DNA of 64,000 bases from Gloeobacter morelensis MG652769 (GCF_021018745.1 NZ_CP063845.1:1054001-1118000), one strand, 5' to 3'. Shown: positions 36,575-45,202, numbered from the stretch's first letter. The notes: a model not told the origin generated them from the sequence alone. Translations and numbers: made by a program.

Positions 36575-37669
36575 TCACTGGGGGGATCTCACCCCCTCAA
36601 TCACCCGCCAGGTCGCCTCGGCGGTGCGCTCCCAGCTAAATTCGGCGGCCCGCTGCAGGGCAAGGACGCGGTACTGCGCCCGTACCCTCGGCTCAAACAA
36701 CCGCTCTAACCCGGCGGCGATCCCCTGGGCGGATTGCGGCTCAACCAGAACCGCCGCCTGCCCCGCCACCTCCGCGAGCGCTCCGCGGGCGGAGGTGATC
36801 ACCGCCGCGCCGCAGGCCATCGCCTCCAGTACCGGCAGGCCGAATCCTTCGTACAGACTGGGAAAGGCGAACAGGTGTGCGCCACTGTAGAGCAACGGCA
36901 AATCCGCATCGGCCGGATAATCGAGCCAGCGCACCCGGGCAGCAATCCCCCGCTGCTCTGCAAGACGCATCAGGGGGGGAGTGTAGCGGGGGTCGCAGGC
37001 TCCGGCGATGGCGAGCTGGCCCGGCCAGTTGCCGGCCACCCGGGCGAAGGCCTCGAGGAGCCGGGCCAAGTTTTTGTGGGGCTCGTGGGAGCCGACGTAG
37101 AGCACGTACCGGTCGGCGTCTAATCCGTAGGAGGCCAGTTGCCTGGGATCGGCCGGGCGCGGAAAAAAACGCTCCCGGTCGCAGGCGAGGGGGATCACGG
37201 TCATCCTGGCCGGGTCGAGGCCATAGAAGTGCACCAGATCGGTGCGGGTCTGCTCGGAATTGCAAAGAATCCGGGTCGCCCGGCGCAGACAGGCGGGCAC
37301 CAGATAGCGAAAGTAAGCCTGCTTGCGCGGGAAAAGTTCCGGGAAGACGAGCGGGATGGTGTCGTGGGCGGCGGTGACCTGGGGCAATCCGCCTACCAGC
37401 GGCCCCTCCGGTACCGGATTGAACAGCACCTCACCCGGCCGCAGCCGGGTGGGCAGGACGGTCTGATTCCAGATGAGACGGGCCAGGTGGCCGGGTGTTT
37501 TGACCGTGCGGTGGCCTGTGAGCGGTTCTTGCAGGTACTCCGCCGGCATAAAGGCGCGCAAGGGCTTCTGCGCGTGCCGCCAGCAGCGCCAGAGGTTGAG
37601 GACGTACTGGCCGATGCCGGTAGGCCGCAGCGACAGATAATTTCCGTTGAAGACGACCGTCAGGGCCAT
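36575..37669 (-). CDS. Glycosyltransferase family 4-type enzyme
   Basis: 364 residues from MALTVVFNGNYLSLRPTGIGQY (ATG 37669; the upstream extension is Arg/Pro-rich and unsupported). GT-B fold: an N-terminal GTGIGxY-type loop, a central YVLYVGSHEPHKNLARLLEAF sugar-nucleotide site, and a C-terminal LFAFPSLYEGFGLPVLEAMACGAAVI with the family EX7E motif. It uses an NDP-sugar donor; the acceptor is unknown. It lies 40 bp downstream of padR on the same strand and divergent from devBCA, which suggests it makes a glycolipid for that exporter. Confidence 0.85.
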   Translation of the reverse strand: MALTVVFNGNYLSLRPTGIGQYVLNLWRCWRHAQKPLRAFMPAEYLQEPLTGHRTVKTPGHLARLIWNQTVLPTRLRPGEVLFNPVPEGPLVGGLPQVTAAHDTIPLVFPELFPRKQAYFRYLVPACLRRATRILCNSEQTRTDLVHFYGLDPARMTVIPLACDRERFFPRPADPRQLASYGLDADRYVLYVGSHEPHKNLARLLEAFARVAGNWPGQLAIAGACDPRYTPPLMRLAEQRGIAARVRWLDYPADADLPLLYSGAHLFAFPSLYEGFGLPVLEAMACGAAVITSARGALAEVAGQAAVLVEPQSAQGIAAGLERLFEPRVRAQYRVLALQRAAEFSWERTAEATWRVIEGVRSPQ

Positions 37670-37709
37670 AGGGCAGGACAGCGAGCACCGGACCCGATTG
37701 TATCGGGGT

Positions 37710-38264
37710 TTACCCGGGCGATGCGAAGCTGGGGGAGCGCAACAGGGCCGCCGCCTCGTCGCACCACGCCACCCAGTCCGCTTCATAGCGCAGCCCGCGC
37801 TTGAGCGAAAGGTAGCCGAAGCGCTTCTCGATCGGTATGGCGCTCAGATCGCTGAAGTGCTCCCGCTCAATCTGCCGGTAGTATGCGAGCTTCTCGGCGT
37901 GCAGGGCCTTGCGCCTTTCGATATCGGCGATGAGCACCTCCGGGGAGGTGAGATAACCCGCGAAGGTTTTGACCAGCATGTCTTCGCGCACTGCGCACGG
38001 CTCGCTCGGCTCGGCCATCCACTCAGAAAGCCAGCGCTTGCCCGCCTCCGTCAGTTCGTAGAGCTTTTTGTTGGGCCGTCCTTCCTGGGCCACCAGATCC
38101 GCGTGCACGAAGCGGCGCTCCTCAAGCGCCGCCAGTTCCCGGTAAATCTGCTGGTGGGTCGCTTTCCAGAAACACCCCACCGAGCCTTCGAATTCTTTTG
38201 TCAACTCGTAACCGCTGAAGGAGCGGTCCGCCAGCAGTGCCAGTATCGCGTGCGCCAGTGCCAT
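37710..38264 (-). CDS. PadR family transcriptional regulator
   Basis: 184 residues. The winged helix is ILALLADRSFSGYELTKEFEGSVGCFWKATHQQIYRELAALEERRFV (about 7-54, in short blocks), followed by KKLYELTEAGKRWLSEWM and a C-terminal Vir/AphA-type helical dimerisation domain of about 90 residues. The length fits the two-domain PadR-s1 type. It is followed by the glycosyltransferase gene and faces devBCA across 123 bp that contain three matching inverted repeats, its probable operators. Confidence 0.92.
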   Translation of the reverse strand: MALAHAILALLADRSFSGYELTKEFEGSVGCFWKATHQQIYRELAALEERRFVHADLVAQEGRPNKKLYELTEAGKRWLSEWMAEPSEPCAVREDMLVKTFAGYLTSPEVLIADIERRKALHAEKLAYYRQIEREHFSDLSAIPIEKRFGYLSLKRGLRYEADWVAWCDEAAALLRSPSFASPG

Positions 38265-38283
38265 GAGATTTCGATCCAGGGGC

Positions 38284-38350
38284 TTGACTTATGCAAATTG
38301 TTGCATTTAAACTGCCAATATGCAACGAGTTGCACTGCAGCAAATTGCAG
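38284..38350. promoter_or_regulatory. Promoter with three matching inverted repeats (probable PadR operators)
   Basis: Site 1 (38291-38306) is ATGCAA-N4-TTGCAT. Site 2 (38320-38335) is ATGCAA-N4-TTGCAC. Site 3 (38335-38350) is CTGCAG-N4-TTGCAG. All have the same 6-4-6 design. A TTGACT hexamer (38284-38289) lies directly before site 1 and TTTAAA (38306-38311) directly after, so site 1 would fill the spacer of a devB promoter and binding there would block RNA polymerase. Confidence 0.7.
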
Positions 38351-38387
38351 TTGACGAATTTCATTCTAGCGCGGCGGAGCGGAGTTT

Positions 38388-39485
38388 ATGGCAACTCTCA
38401 GTCGGTTTCCAGGCCAGGTAGCGAGCCGGTGGCGGGTGTTCTTGGCGATCGCTGCCGCAGTAGGCGGCGGGACGCTGCTGTTCTATGGTCTTTCGGCGCG
38501 GCAGCCGGAGGCGGCGCCGGTCGTCATGGCGCCGTCCGCACCACTGTCGCGGACGGTGGTCGCGTCGGGGCGGCTCGAACCGGAGGGCGAGGTGGTCCGC
38601 CTGGCAGCACCCACGGCCTTCGAGGCGACGCGGCTGGAGAAGCTGTTGGTGCGCGAAGGAGACCGGGTCAAAGCCGGGCAGGTGGTGGCGGTGCTCGATC
38701 GGCGGGGCCGCTACGCGGCGGCGGTCGCCGAGGCCCGCTCCCGGCTGAGGGTGGCCCAGGCGCGGCTGGCGCAGGTGCGCGCCGGGGCAAAAGGCGGCGA
38801 GCTTGCGGCGCAGCGCGCCGGGGTCGAGCGGCTGGCGGGTGAACTGGAGATTGCCCGCGCCGAGTGGGAGCGCTACGCAGCGCTGGAGCGCGCTGGGGCG
38901 GTTTCTGCCTCCGCCCTCGACAGCAAGCGCCTGGCGGTGCGCACCCTCGAAGGGCAGCTGGCCCAGGCCCGCCACGCCCTGGTCGCCACCGCCGAGGTGC
39001 GTCCCACCGATGTGCTCGAAGCCCAGGCACAGATCGAGCAGGCGCGCTCGGCGCAGGCGCGGGCCGAGGCGGATCTCGAAGTGGCCTACGTGCGTGCCCT
39101 GGCGGACGGCCAGGTGCTCAAGATCCACGCCTGGCCGGGCGAAGTGATTGGTCCTGAGGGCATCGCCGAGGTGGGCCGCACCGACCGGATGTTCGCGGTG
39201 GCCGAGGTGTACGAGACAGAGATAGGCCGGGTGCGCCCGGGGCAGCGGGCGCGGATCACCAGTGCCAACGGTGCTTTCGCTGGTCCCCTGGGCGGCACGG
39301 TGGATCAGGTGGGCCGGATCATCGCCAAAAAGGACGTGCTCAACACCGACCCCGCCGCCGACATCGACGCGCGCGTAGTCGAGGTCAAAATTCGTCTGGA
39401 CCCGGCGGACGGTCGCCGGGTGAGCGGTCTGACCAACCTGCAGGTGGATGTGACCATCGAGCCGAATCGGAGAGGACAACCATGA
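38388..39485 (+). CDS. devB: DevB-type membrane fusion protein of an ABC exporter
   Basis: 365 residues. An N-terminal transmembrane anchor (about 16-37, VFLAIAAAVGGGTLLFYGL) and the HlyD/DevB layout: a barrel segment (TVVASGRLEPEGEVVRLAAP), lipoyl half-motif (VREGDRVKAGQVVAVLD), a long Ala/Arg/Glu coiled-coil hairpin (about 105-225), a second lipoyl half (ALADGQVLKIHAWPGEVIG) and a beta-barrel. It bridges the inner-membrane transporter to a TolC-type channel. The stop overlaps devC by four bases. Confidence 0.9.
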   Translation: MATLSRFPGQVASRWRVFLAIAAAVGGGTLLFYGLSARQPEAAPVVMAPSAPLSRTVVASGRLEPEGEVVRLAAPTAFEATRLEKLLVREGDRVKAGQVVAVLDRRGRYAAAVAEARSRLRVAQARLAQVRAGAKGGELAAQRAGVERLAGELEIARAEWERYAALERAGAVSASALDSKRLAVRTLEGQLAQARHALVATAEVRPTDVLEAQAQIEQARSAQARAEADLEVAYVRALADGQVLKIHAWPGEVIGPEGIAEVGRTDRMFAVAEVYETEIGRVRPGQRARITSANGAFAGPLGGTVDQVGRIIAKKDVLNTDPAADIDARVVEVKIRLDPADGRRVSGLTNLQVDVTIEPNRRGQP

Positions 39486-40633
39486 AGCTGCCCCTCGCCT
39501 GGTTGCAACTGACCCGCGAGCGGGTGCGGCTGCTGGTCGCCGTGGCCGGCATCGGCTTCGCGGTGATCTTGATGTTTTTGCAGCTCGGTTTTCGTGCCGC
39601 CCTGTTCGACGGTGCGGTGCGATTGCACGCAAGTTTCGAAGCGGACATCTTTTTGATCGGTCCCAAATCGAGTGCGCTGGTGAGTATGCAAAGTTTCTCG
39701 CAGCGGCGGCTCTATCAGGCGATGGCCGTACCGGGGGTGGCGGGGGCCAGTCCCGTCTATCTGGGCTTCGGCCGCTTTCGCAACCCCGAGACCAACGAGA
39801 CGCGCGGCATTTTTGCAGTGGGCTTCAATCCGGGCGAGCCGGTCTTTCGCCTGGGCGAGGTGAACCGCCAACTGGCTTCGATCCGCAAACCCGACACGGT
39901 GCTCTTTGATCGGGCCTCGCGCAGCGAGTACGGACCGATTGCCGCGCGCTACACCGGCGGCAAGTCCATCGTCACCGAGGTCAACGACCGGCGGGTGCGG
40001 GTGGGGGGCCTCTTTCAGATGGGTACTTCCTTTGCCATTAACGGCACCCTGATTACCAGCGACCTTAATTTCTTGCGCCTGTTTGGCGAGCGCAGCAAGG
40101 GCCTGGTGGATCTGGGACTGGTGCGCCTCGCCCCCGGTGCCGACCCGCAGCAGGTCCAAGCCGATTTGCGCGCTGCGCTGCCCGCCGATGTGCGCGTGCT
40201 GTCGCGCCAGGAATATATGAACTTCGAAAAAGATTACTGGAACCGTAGTACGCCCATCGGCTACATCTTTGCCCTCGGTGCGGCAATGGGTTTCATCGTG
40301 GGTACCATCATCGTCTACCAGATTCTCTATACCGACGTGAGCGATCACCTGGCCGAGTACGCGACGCTCAAGGCGATCGGCTACACCAACGGCTACCTGC
40401 TCGGTGTGGTCTTCCAGGAAGCCTTCTTACTGTCGCTTTTGGGCTTTATTCCCGGCTTTGCCATCTCTCTGGGTCTGTACGATTTGACGCGGGGGGCGAC
40501 GCTGTTGCCGCTGGCGATGGACCCGCTGCGCGCAGCGATTATCTTCGCGCTCACGGTGCTGATGTGCGCCCTTTCCGGTGCCATCGCCGTGCGCCGCTTG
40601 CGCTCCGCCGATCCGGCCGAAATCTTCGCCTAA
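39482..40633 (+). CDS. devC: DevC-type ABC exporter permease
   Basis: 383 residues of the FtsX/MacB fold. TM1 (about 17-38, LVAVAGIGFAVILMFLQLGF) is followed by a large periplasmic domain and three C-terminal helices (about 258-280, 305-330, 345-370). The DevC-specific N-terminus is PLAWLQLTRERVRLLVAVAG. It is translationally coupled to devB and followed 22 bp later by the ATPase, completing a DevBCA tripartite exporter. Confidence 0.9.
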   Translation: MKLPLAWLQLTRERVRLLVAVAGIGFAVILMFLQLGFRAALFDGAVRLHASFEADIFLIGPKSSALVSMQSFSQRRLYQAMAVPGVAGASPVYLGFGRFRNPETNETRGIFAVGFNPGEPVFRLGEVNRQLASIRKPDTVLFDRASRSEYGPIAARYTGGKSIVTEVNDRRVRVGGLFQMGTSFAINGTLITSDLNFLRLFGERSKGLVDLGLVRLAPGADPQQVQADLRAALPADVRVLSRQEYMNFEKDYWNRSTPIGYIFALGAAMGFIVGTIIVYQILYTDVSDHLAEYATLKAIGYTNGYLLGVVFQEAFLLSLLGFIPGFAISLGLYDLTRGATLLPLAMDPLRAAIIFALTVLMCALSGAIAVRRLRSADPAEIFA

Positions 40634-40655
40634 ACCTACCTCGGAGCACCGAACC

Positions 40656-41354
40656 ATGTCTCAGACGCCCGTGATTGCCATCCGCCGGCTCGACCACACC
40701 TTCGGCCAAGGCGCCCTCGAGCGCCGGGTACTCTCGGACATCGATCTCACCATCGCCGCGGGGGAGCTGGTGATCCTCACCGGCCCTTCCGGTTCCGGCA
40801 AGACGACGCTGCTCACGCTGATTGGCGCGCTGCGCTCCCCCCAGACGGGCAGTCTGCGGGTGCTCGGCCAGGAGTTGTGCGGAGCGAGCGAAGCGGATCT
40901 GGTGGCCATCCGCCGCAACATCGGCTATATCTTCCAGTCCCACAATTTGCTCGGTTTTCTGACCGCGCGCCAGAACGTGCAGATGGCGGCGGAGCTGAGC
41001 GCCGGCAGCCCTGCCGAGGCCCGCGCCCTCTCAGAAGCAATCCTGGTAGCGGTGGGTCTAAGCGAGCGGCTCGATTACTATCCGGAGAACCTTTCCGGTG
41101 GCCAGAAGCAGCGCGTCGCTATCGCCCGCGCCCTGGTAAACCGGCCCTTCCTGGTCTTGGCCGACGAACCGACCGCCGCCCTCGACAGCAAGTCCGGCCG
41201 CGAGGTGGTGGAATTGATGCAGCGGCTGGCCGCCGATCAAGGCTGCGCCATCTTGATGGTCACCCACGACAGCCGCATCCTCGATGTCGCCACCCGCACC
41301 GTGCACATGGAAGACGGCCGGCTGGTGCAGAGCGAAACCGCAGTGCGCATTTGA
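40656..41354 (+). CDS. devA: DevA-type ABC exporter ATPase
   Basis: 232 residues from MSQTPVIAIRRLDHTFGQG. Walker A is GPSGSGKTTLL (about 46), the Q-loop is YIFQSHNLL, the signature is LSGGQKQRVAIARAL (about 142) and Walker B is LVLADEPTAALD, followed by VTHDSRIL with the switch His. It belongs to the MacB/LolD/DevA group. In heterocyst-forming relatives DevBCA exports heterocyst glycolipids. Here the substrate is unknown. Its last 100 bp are duplicated at 42274-42378. Confidence 0.93.
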   Translation: MSQTPVIAIRRLDHTFGQGALERRVLSDIDLTIAAGELVILTGPSGSGKTTLLTLIGALRSPQTGSLRVLGQELCGASEADLVAIRRNIGYIFQSHNLLGFLTARQNVQMAAELSAGSPAEARALSEAILVAVGLSERLDYYPENLSGGQKQRVAIARALVNRPFLVLADEPTAALDSKSGREVVELMQRLAADQGCAILMVTHDSRILDVATRTVHMEDGRLVQSETAVRI

Positions 41355-41365
41355 GGGTGTACGGT

Positions 41366-41725
41366 CTACCAGTTGTAGTGGTTCAGAGCGTAGAACTGCT
41401 GTTGTAGGTCTATCCCAAGCTCTTCGAGATTGGCGATGGCTCTGACAATTGCAGGACGGCTCATCTGCTTTTGCGGATCCGCATCCCGATAAATTGCCAG
41501 GATGCCCAAATGCGACGGGTTGGCTTGGTGCAGCCTGAAGAAGTCGGAGCAGTTGTGCGTCAGTAGTGTGCGTCGCGTCGTTATTGCGTATTCGAATACG
41601 ATTGCATCCGGCTTACCGATCAATCCTGCCTCCTGCGGGGTCAAGACGTCGTGGCCGGCAGCCCTTAACAACTCAACCAGACGCCATGCCTGGGTGTCTT
41701 CATCGATGAGCAGGCGCAGGCTCAA
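41366..41725 (-). CDS. DUF5615 family PIN-like protein (probable toxin)
   Basis: 119 residues. The PIN-like start LRLLIDEDTQAW carries the first acidic pair. LLRAAGHDVLTPQEAGLIGKPDAIVFEYA and RRTLLTHNCSDFFRLH contain the other conserved acidic and Asn/Asp positions of the DUF5615 family. A nuclease toxin role is inferred from pairing: the upstream DUF433-type gene overlaps it by 26 bp. It lies tail to tail with devA, 11 bp apart. Confidence 0.78.
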   Translation of the reverse strand: MSLRLLIDEDTQAWRLVELLRAAGHDVLTPQEAGLIGKPDAIVFEYAITTRRTLLTHNCSDFFRLHQANPSHLGILAIYRDADPQKQMSRPAIVRAIANLEELGIDLQQQFYALNHYNW

Positions 41726-42212
41726 GGGCGATTCCTTCCTGTTCCAGCAAGCGGCGTTCCTCGTCCGCTTCCATTTTCAGAAGCTCCCTATGGCTCTCGC
41801 AGTAGAGGACGATTTCCTGAACGGTAGCTATGGGCAGATCAAAATCCTGTGCCGCTTCCTCGATGGACAGCCCATTAGCGTGCATGTCGTACCAGACGGT
41901 CGAAGCAAGCAAGCGCCGCCCTTTGACATACAGCTGTTTTCGCCAGGCATGGGGGCGGCCGACAAGATACTGCCATTGCAAACCCGCAGGCGGCTCCAGT
42001 TCAGCAATGATCACCCGGATCGCTTCCGCTTCTCCCGTCAGGCTCAGCCTGTAACCTTTCTGGAGGTAATCTTGAAGCACGGCTACCACTGCGACGGATC
42101 GCAGGATGGCCTCTTTGGCCGTCCCGGCACCCAGAGCTATGCGCACAAACTCGATCTGCGCGGCCTGCTCCGGCGTTACGTCGAAGTTTTGCCTTTTGGT
42201 GTCCGGTTTCAT
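41700..42212 (-). CDS. DUF433-type protein (probable antitoxin) with N-terminal extension
   Basis: 170 residues. The C-terminal two thirds show the DUF433 helix-turn-helix: KGRRLLASTVWYDMHANGLSIEEAAQDFDLPIATVQEIVLYCE (about 95-140, in short blocks). The first 80 residues (VTPEQAAQIEFVRIALGAGTAKEAILRSVAVVAVL) are an extra, possibly DNA-binding, module not present in the shortest DUF433 proteins. It overlaps the DUF5615 gene, the typical gene order of this pair. Probably DNA-binding and autoregulatory. Confidence 0.72.
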   Translation of the reverse strand: MKPDTKRQNFDVTPEQAAQIEFVRIALGAGTAKEAILRSVAVVAVLQDYLQKGYRLSLTGEAEAIRVIIAELEPPAGLQWQYLVGRPHAWRKQLYVKGRRLLASTVWYDMHANGLSIEEAAQDFDLPIATVQEIVLYCESHRELLKMEADEERRLLEQEGIALEPAPAHR

Positions 42213-42273
42213 CGCTATTGCTTACCGAATCGCGCTACTGAATGAGTAGATGTTAAGTCTAACTCACTCACAC

Positions 42274-42378
42274 CGACTCAAGGTTGCGCCATCTTGATGG
42301 TCACCCACGGCAGCCGCGTCCTCGATGTCGCCACCCGCACTGTGCCCATGGAAGACGGACGGCTGGTGCAGAGCGAAA
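42274..42378 (+). repeat. Diverged duplicate of the devA 3' end
   Basis: About 100 bp match devA 41247-41336 with roughly five mismatches (for example GGCAGC for GACAGC, GTCCTC for ATCCTC). The match ends exactly at the IS1 left terminus after GAGCGAAA. The rest of the gene copy is absent. Confidence 0.85.
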
Positions 42379-42950
42379 GGCATTGCATAATGGAATAATG
42401 AGATGCTCAGACTGCCACTCGGACCAGCTGCGCAAAAACGGCCACATCAACAGTAAGCAGCGCTACTTTTGTAAAGATTGTCACAAGCAGTTTCCTGAAT
42501 ACTATACTCCCCAGGGTTATCCAGACGAAGTCAAGCGCCACTGCCTGACCATGTACCTGGGCGGCCTCGGCTTCCGTGCCATTGAACGTGCCTCTGGCGT
42601 TCATCATACTACTGTCATTCACTGGGTCAAACAGGCCGCATCCGCTCTGCCAGATGCCCCGGAAGTTCAGAAAATACCTGTCGTTGCTCAGCTCGATGAG
42701 CTGCAGACTTATGTGGGGAGAAAAAAACAAGCTCTGGGTCTGGACGGCAGTCGATAGCGCCGTCTCAGGTATCTTAGCCTGGGTGATTGGCGAGCGGAGC
42801 AAACAAACTTTTGTGCCCTTATGACGTATTGTTGAAAGCTGGCAATGCGCCTGGCATGTAACCGATGGCTATGTCGTATACAAGTCGTTCATCATGACTT
42901 GACCCCGAATAATGAGCCGCTGAAAAAGTGAGCTTCCAGTCTGGCTGTCA

Positions 42951-43851
42951 TCATCGTACAGGTTGATGCCCGAGGGGCGACAACGGAGCCCCGACGGCAG
43001 CGAGCTGTTGCAGGAACTCCATCGGGCTTGCCCCTCCCAAAGCACTGTGCGGCCGGTAGGTGTTGTAATCTAGCCGCCATGCCTCAATGGTCCGCCGTGC
43101 GTCCGGTACGTTCAGGAAATAGTGCGCGTTGAGGCATTCATCCCGGAATTTGCCGTTGAAACTTTCGATGTGCGGCTTGTCGGTCGGCTTGCCCGGACGG
43201 GTGAAGGCGATGCGCACGCCACGTCGGGCGGCCCACTCGGCCAGCGTTCGGCAGACGAACTCCGGTCCGTTGTCCACCAGCAATTGCTCGGGCAACTGCC
43301 GCCGGGTGGCCAGACTCTCCAGCACCCGCACGACCCGCGCTGAAGGCAAAGAGGTATCCACTTCTATCTGTGGGCACTCCCGGCTGTAGATATCCACGAT
43401 TGTCAGGGTCCGCAGTTTGCGTCCGTCCGCTAAGGCATCCTCGACAAAGTCCAGGCTCCATACCTGATTGGGACGTTCCAAGCCAGGCACCTCCGGCCGC
43501 TCGCACGGCCGGGTGCGGGGCTTACGCTTTTTTGGGCGCACCAGGGTCGTTGGGGCAACGACCCACCAGCAGTCCCTCCCTGGTGCACAGCCGGTAGATT
43601 TTTTTGGCGTTGACGAGCGTGCCTTCGCGCCTCAGCAGCAGCGTCAGCCGTCGATAGCCGTAACGTGGGCGCTCGGCGGCCAACTGCTTCAATCGCTCGA
43701 CAAGCACCGGGTCGTCCTTACGGCGCAGGAGAAGACGGGCGGTGGAACGATGCAAGCCCAGCAGCCGACAGGCCCGCCTCTGGGAGAACTGCAGGTCGGT
43801 CTGCAGGAAGGCGACGGCCTGACGTTTGGCCGCTGGGCTCAGAATTTTTTT
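42951..43851 (-). CDS. IS3 OrfB, copy B, with the same internal -1 frameshift
   Basis: The same integrase as copy A, again split at the A6 run (T6 on plus at 43528-43533). The catalytic segments WSLDFVEDAL, LLVDNGPEF and KPHIESFNGKFRDECL are all intact in the second frame. Confidence 0.75.
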
Positions 43852-44105
43852 GACAGCACCGCCTTGAGGGCATGGATGTCGAGGGCCTGGTCGGCAACGA
43901 TTTGTTTGAGCTTGCGGTTTTCTTCCTCCAGGTCTTTGAGGCGTTGGGCTTCGGAGATTTCCATGCCGCCGTACTTGGCTTTCCAGCGGTAGTAGGTCTG
44001 CTCGCTGATACCATGCCTGCGGCAAAGTTCTGCCACGTTCGCTCCAGCCAGCCCCTCGTTGAGGATGGCAATCATCTGCTCGGTGGTGAACCGACTTTTC
44101 TTCAT
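43839..44105 (-). CDS. IS3 OrfA, copy B
   Basis: Same 88-residue helix-turn-helix protein as at 5725-5991 (MKKSRFTTEQMIAIL start). It runs into the A7 recoding run (T7 on plus at 43845-43851) shared with OrfB. Confidence 0.85.
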   Translation of the reverse strand: MKKSRFTTEQMIAILNEGLAGANVAELCRRHGISEQTYYRWKAKYGGMEISEAQRLKDLEEENRKLKQIVADQALDIHALKAVLSKKF

Positions 44106-44269
44106 GGTCGTCCTCGCGGTGTGGTTCGCCGGAAGACTCACATTCTAAGCGGTTCACTTTTGCGGTCGCACGTCAGTGCTACTCAAAGACGAGAGAGATG
44201 TTAAAACTGTCAGTGCGACTACTGGTACATTATCTGCGGACGGAAATCGTCCCAAGCCCACCTTGACCA

Positions 44270-45157
44270 TTAGCCCATTATGCAACGCCCAGATTGGCGA
44301 GCCGGATCGCCCGCAAAGGACCAGACATTGTTGACCAGAAGGCCCACCACCCAACGGCCGGGTGTCCAAACGACGGCTGCGCTCCCGCCGGCGCTATACT
44401 TGCCCGAGCCCAGGTTTTGACTGGTGGCTGTCGGAAAAACGAAAGCCGGTCCAAAGCCGAAGGTCACGTTACTCTTGCTCGTCGGGGAGAAAAAAAGCTG
44501 GGGGTTTAAATCCCCCAGACCAAACGTATCGCCGGCCGACCCGGAAAAATCGGGCTGGTTGATAAATGGAGTGATGATTCGGGCGATAAACAGCCAGTCT
44601 TTATTCAATTCCACCGGAATCACCGGCTGGACATTGAGCAGGAACTGAGTGCCGTTATTGGGACCGGTATTAAAGTTCCAGTTGCTTTGAAGCGGAAAAC
44701 TGATGAGATTGGCGAGCGGGTTCTGGGACGCCTGCGCTAACGAGTCCGTCTGTTCCTCCTCGGTACTGGCTGACTCTAGTGGCTTGATTTCCTGAGCCGT
44801 TGATCCGGGAGTCTGAGCAATCACTGCAATGTCATCGCTCTCGGCACCGGCTGACTCGGCTGCTTTATCCTGGTAATTTTGAGCCGTCAGTGCCGTTGCT
44901 GATAGCGGCGGGGCAAGATCGTCTGCACGGACAATCTCTGCTGATTTGCTCATTTCGATTTCCGGCCTATCCTGGGCAGGCTGCGCCGCAATCGTGGTAC
45001 TGGAGAGTGTAGTCTCAGCCGGGAATTGGGGCTGTGCCGCCGCTGAAGTCGCGCAGACCAGGGGTAATCCGACAAGGAGGCTGCTCATAAAGTTGAGCGC
45101 ATTGATCTTCAAGGATGTACGAATGGACGCACTGTATTGAGCTCGTATGCTTTGCAT
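44270..45157 (-). pseudogene. Outer-membrane/transporter-like protein, C-terminus lost at IS1
   Basis: From MQSIRAQYSASIRTSLK with a signal peptide ending at TSAAAQ. A low-complexity Ala/Glu/Ser linker (about 45-125) precedes a beta-rich domain (NLISFPLQSNWNFNTGPNNG, LNVQPVIPVEL, DTFGLGDLNPQLFFSP) of the kind found in outer-membrane transporter-like proteins. After FAGDPARQS the frame enters the IS1 terminus and adds GRCIMG, then stops. Relatives usually continue with further strands, so the C-terminus is missing. An ATG at 45262 is open but overlaps the hydrolase. Confidence 0.65.
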
Positions 45158-45202
45158 TCTCAACTCCTCACAAACACTACTCCTGAGCAACGCACTTGGA
45201 AC

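Larger units (their letters stand above)
42895..44175 (-). mobile_element. IS3 family element copy B (1281 bp)
   Basis: Identical in length and in every translated segment to the copy at 4781-6061, with the same TGACTTGACC and GCGGTCGCACGTCA ends. There is no target duplication here (ATCA against GTGC), and about 140 bp of IS1 are missing at the insertion point, so an adjacent deletion accompanied or followed insertion. Confidence 0.93.
42398..44276 (+). pseudogene. IS1 transposase (InsA-InsB'), broken
   Basis: The N-terminus MRCSDCHSDQLRKNGHINSK has the InsA zinc-finger cysteines, followed by a helix-turn-helix (FRAIERASGVHHTTVIHW). At A7C (42721-42728) a -1 shift leads to NKLWVWTAVDSAVSGILAWVIGE, the classic IS1 recoding site. 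The Trp codon after FVPL is TGA. The frame then continues RIVESWQCAWHVTDGYVVYKSFI up to the IS3 insertion. The C-terminus (CYSKTREMLKLSVRLLVHYL) resumes after the IS3. Nonsense mutation, deletion and insertion make it non-functional. Confidence 0.85.
42379..44289 (+). mobile_element. IS1 family element, internally deleted and interrupted by IS3
   Basis: The ends are inverted repeats: GGCATTGCATAATGG on the left and GGCGTTGCATAATGG on the right, read from the other strand. Without the IS3 the remaining IS1 is 630 bp, roughly 140 bp short of a full element. There is no target duplication: the left flank ends GAGCGAAA and the right flank starts CAGATTGG. The element therefore sits at a rearrangement junction. 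Confidence 0.85.

Noticed and set aside
4781-44175. The two identical IS3 copies as a 39-kb composite element
   Set aside because: Copy A has its own TCTG duplication inside the IS4; copy B shows a local deletion. The span contains normal chromosomal genes.
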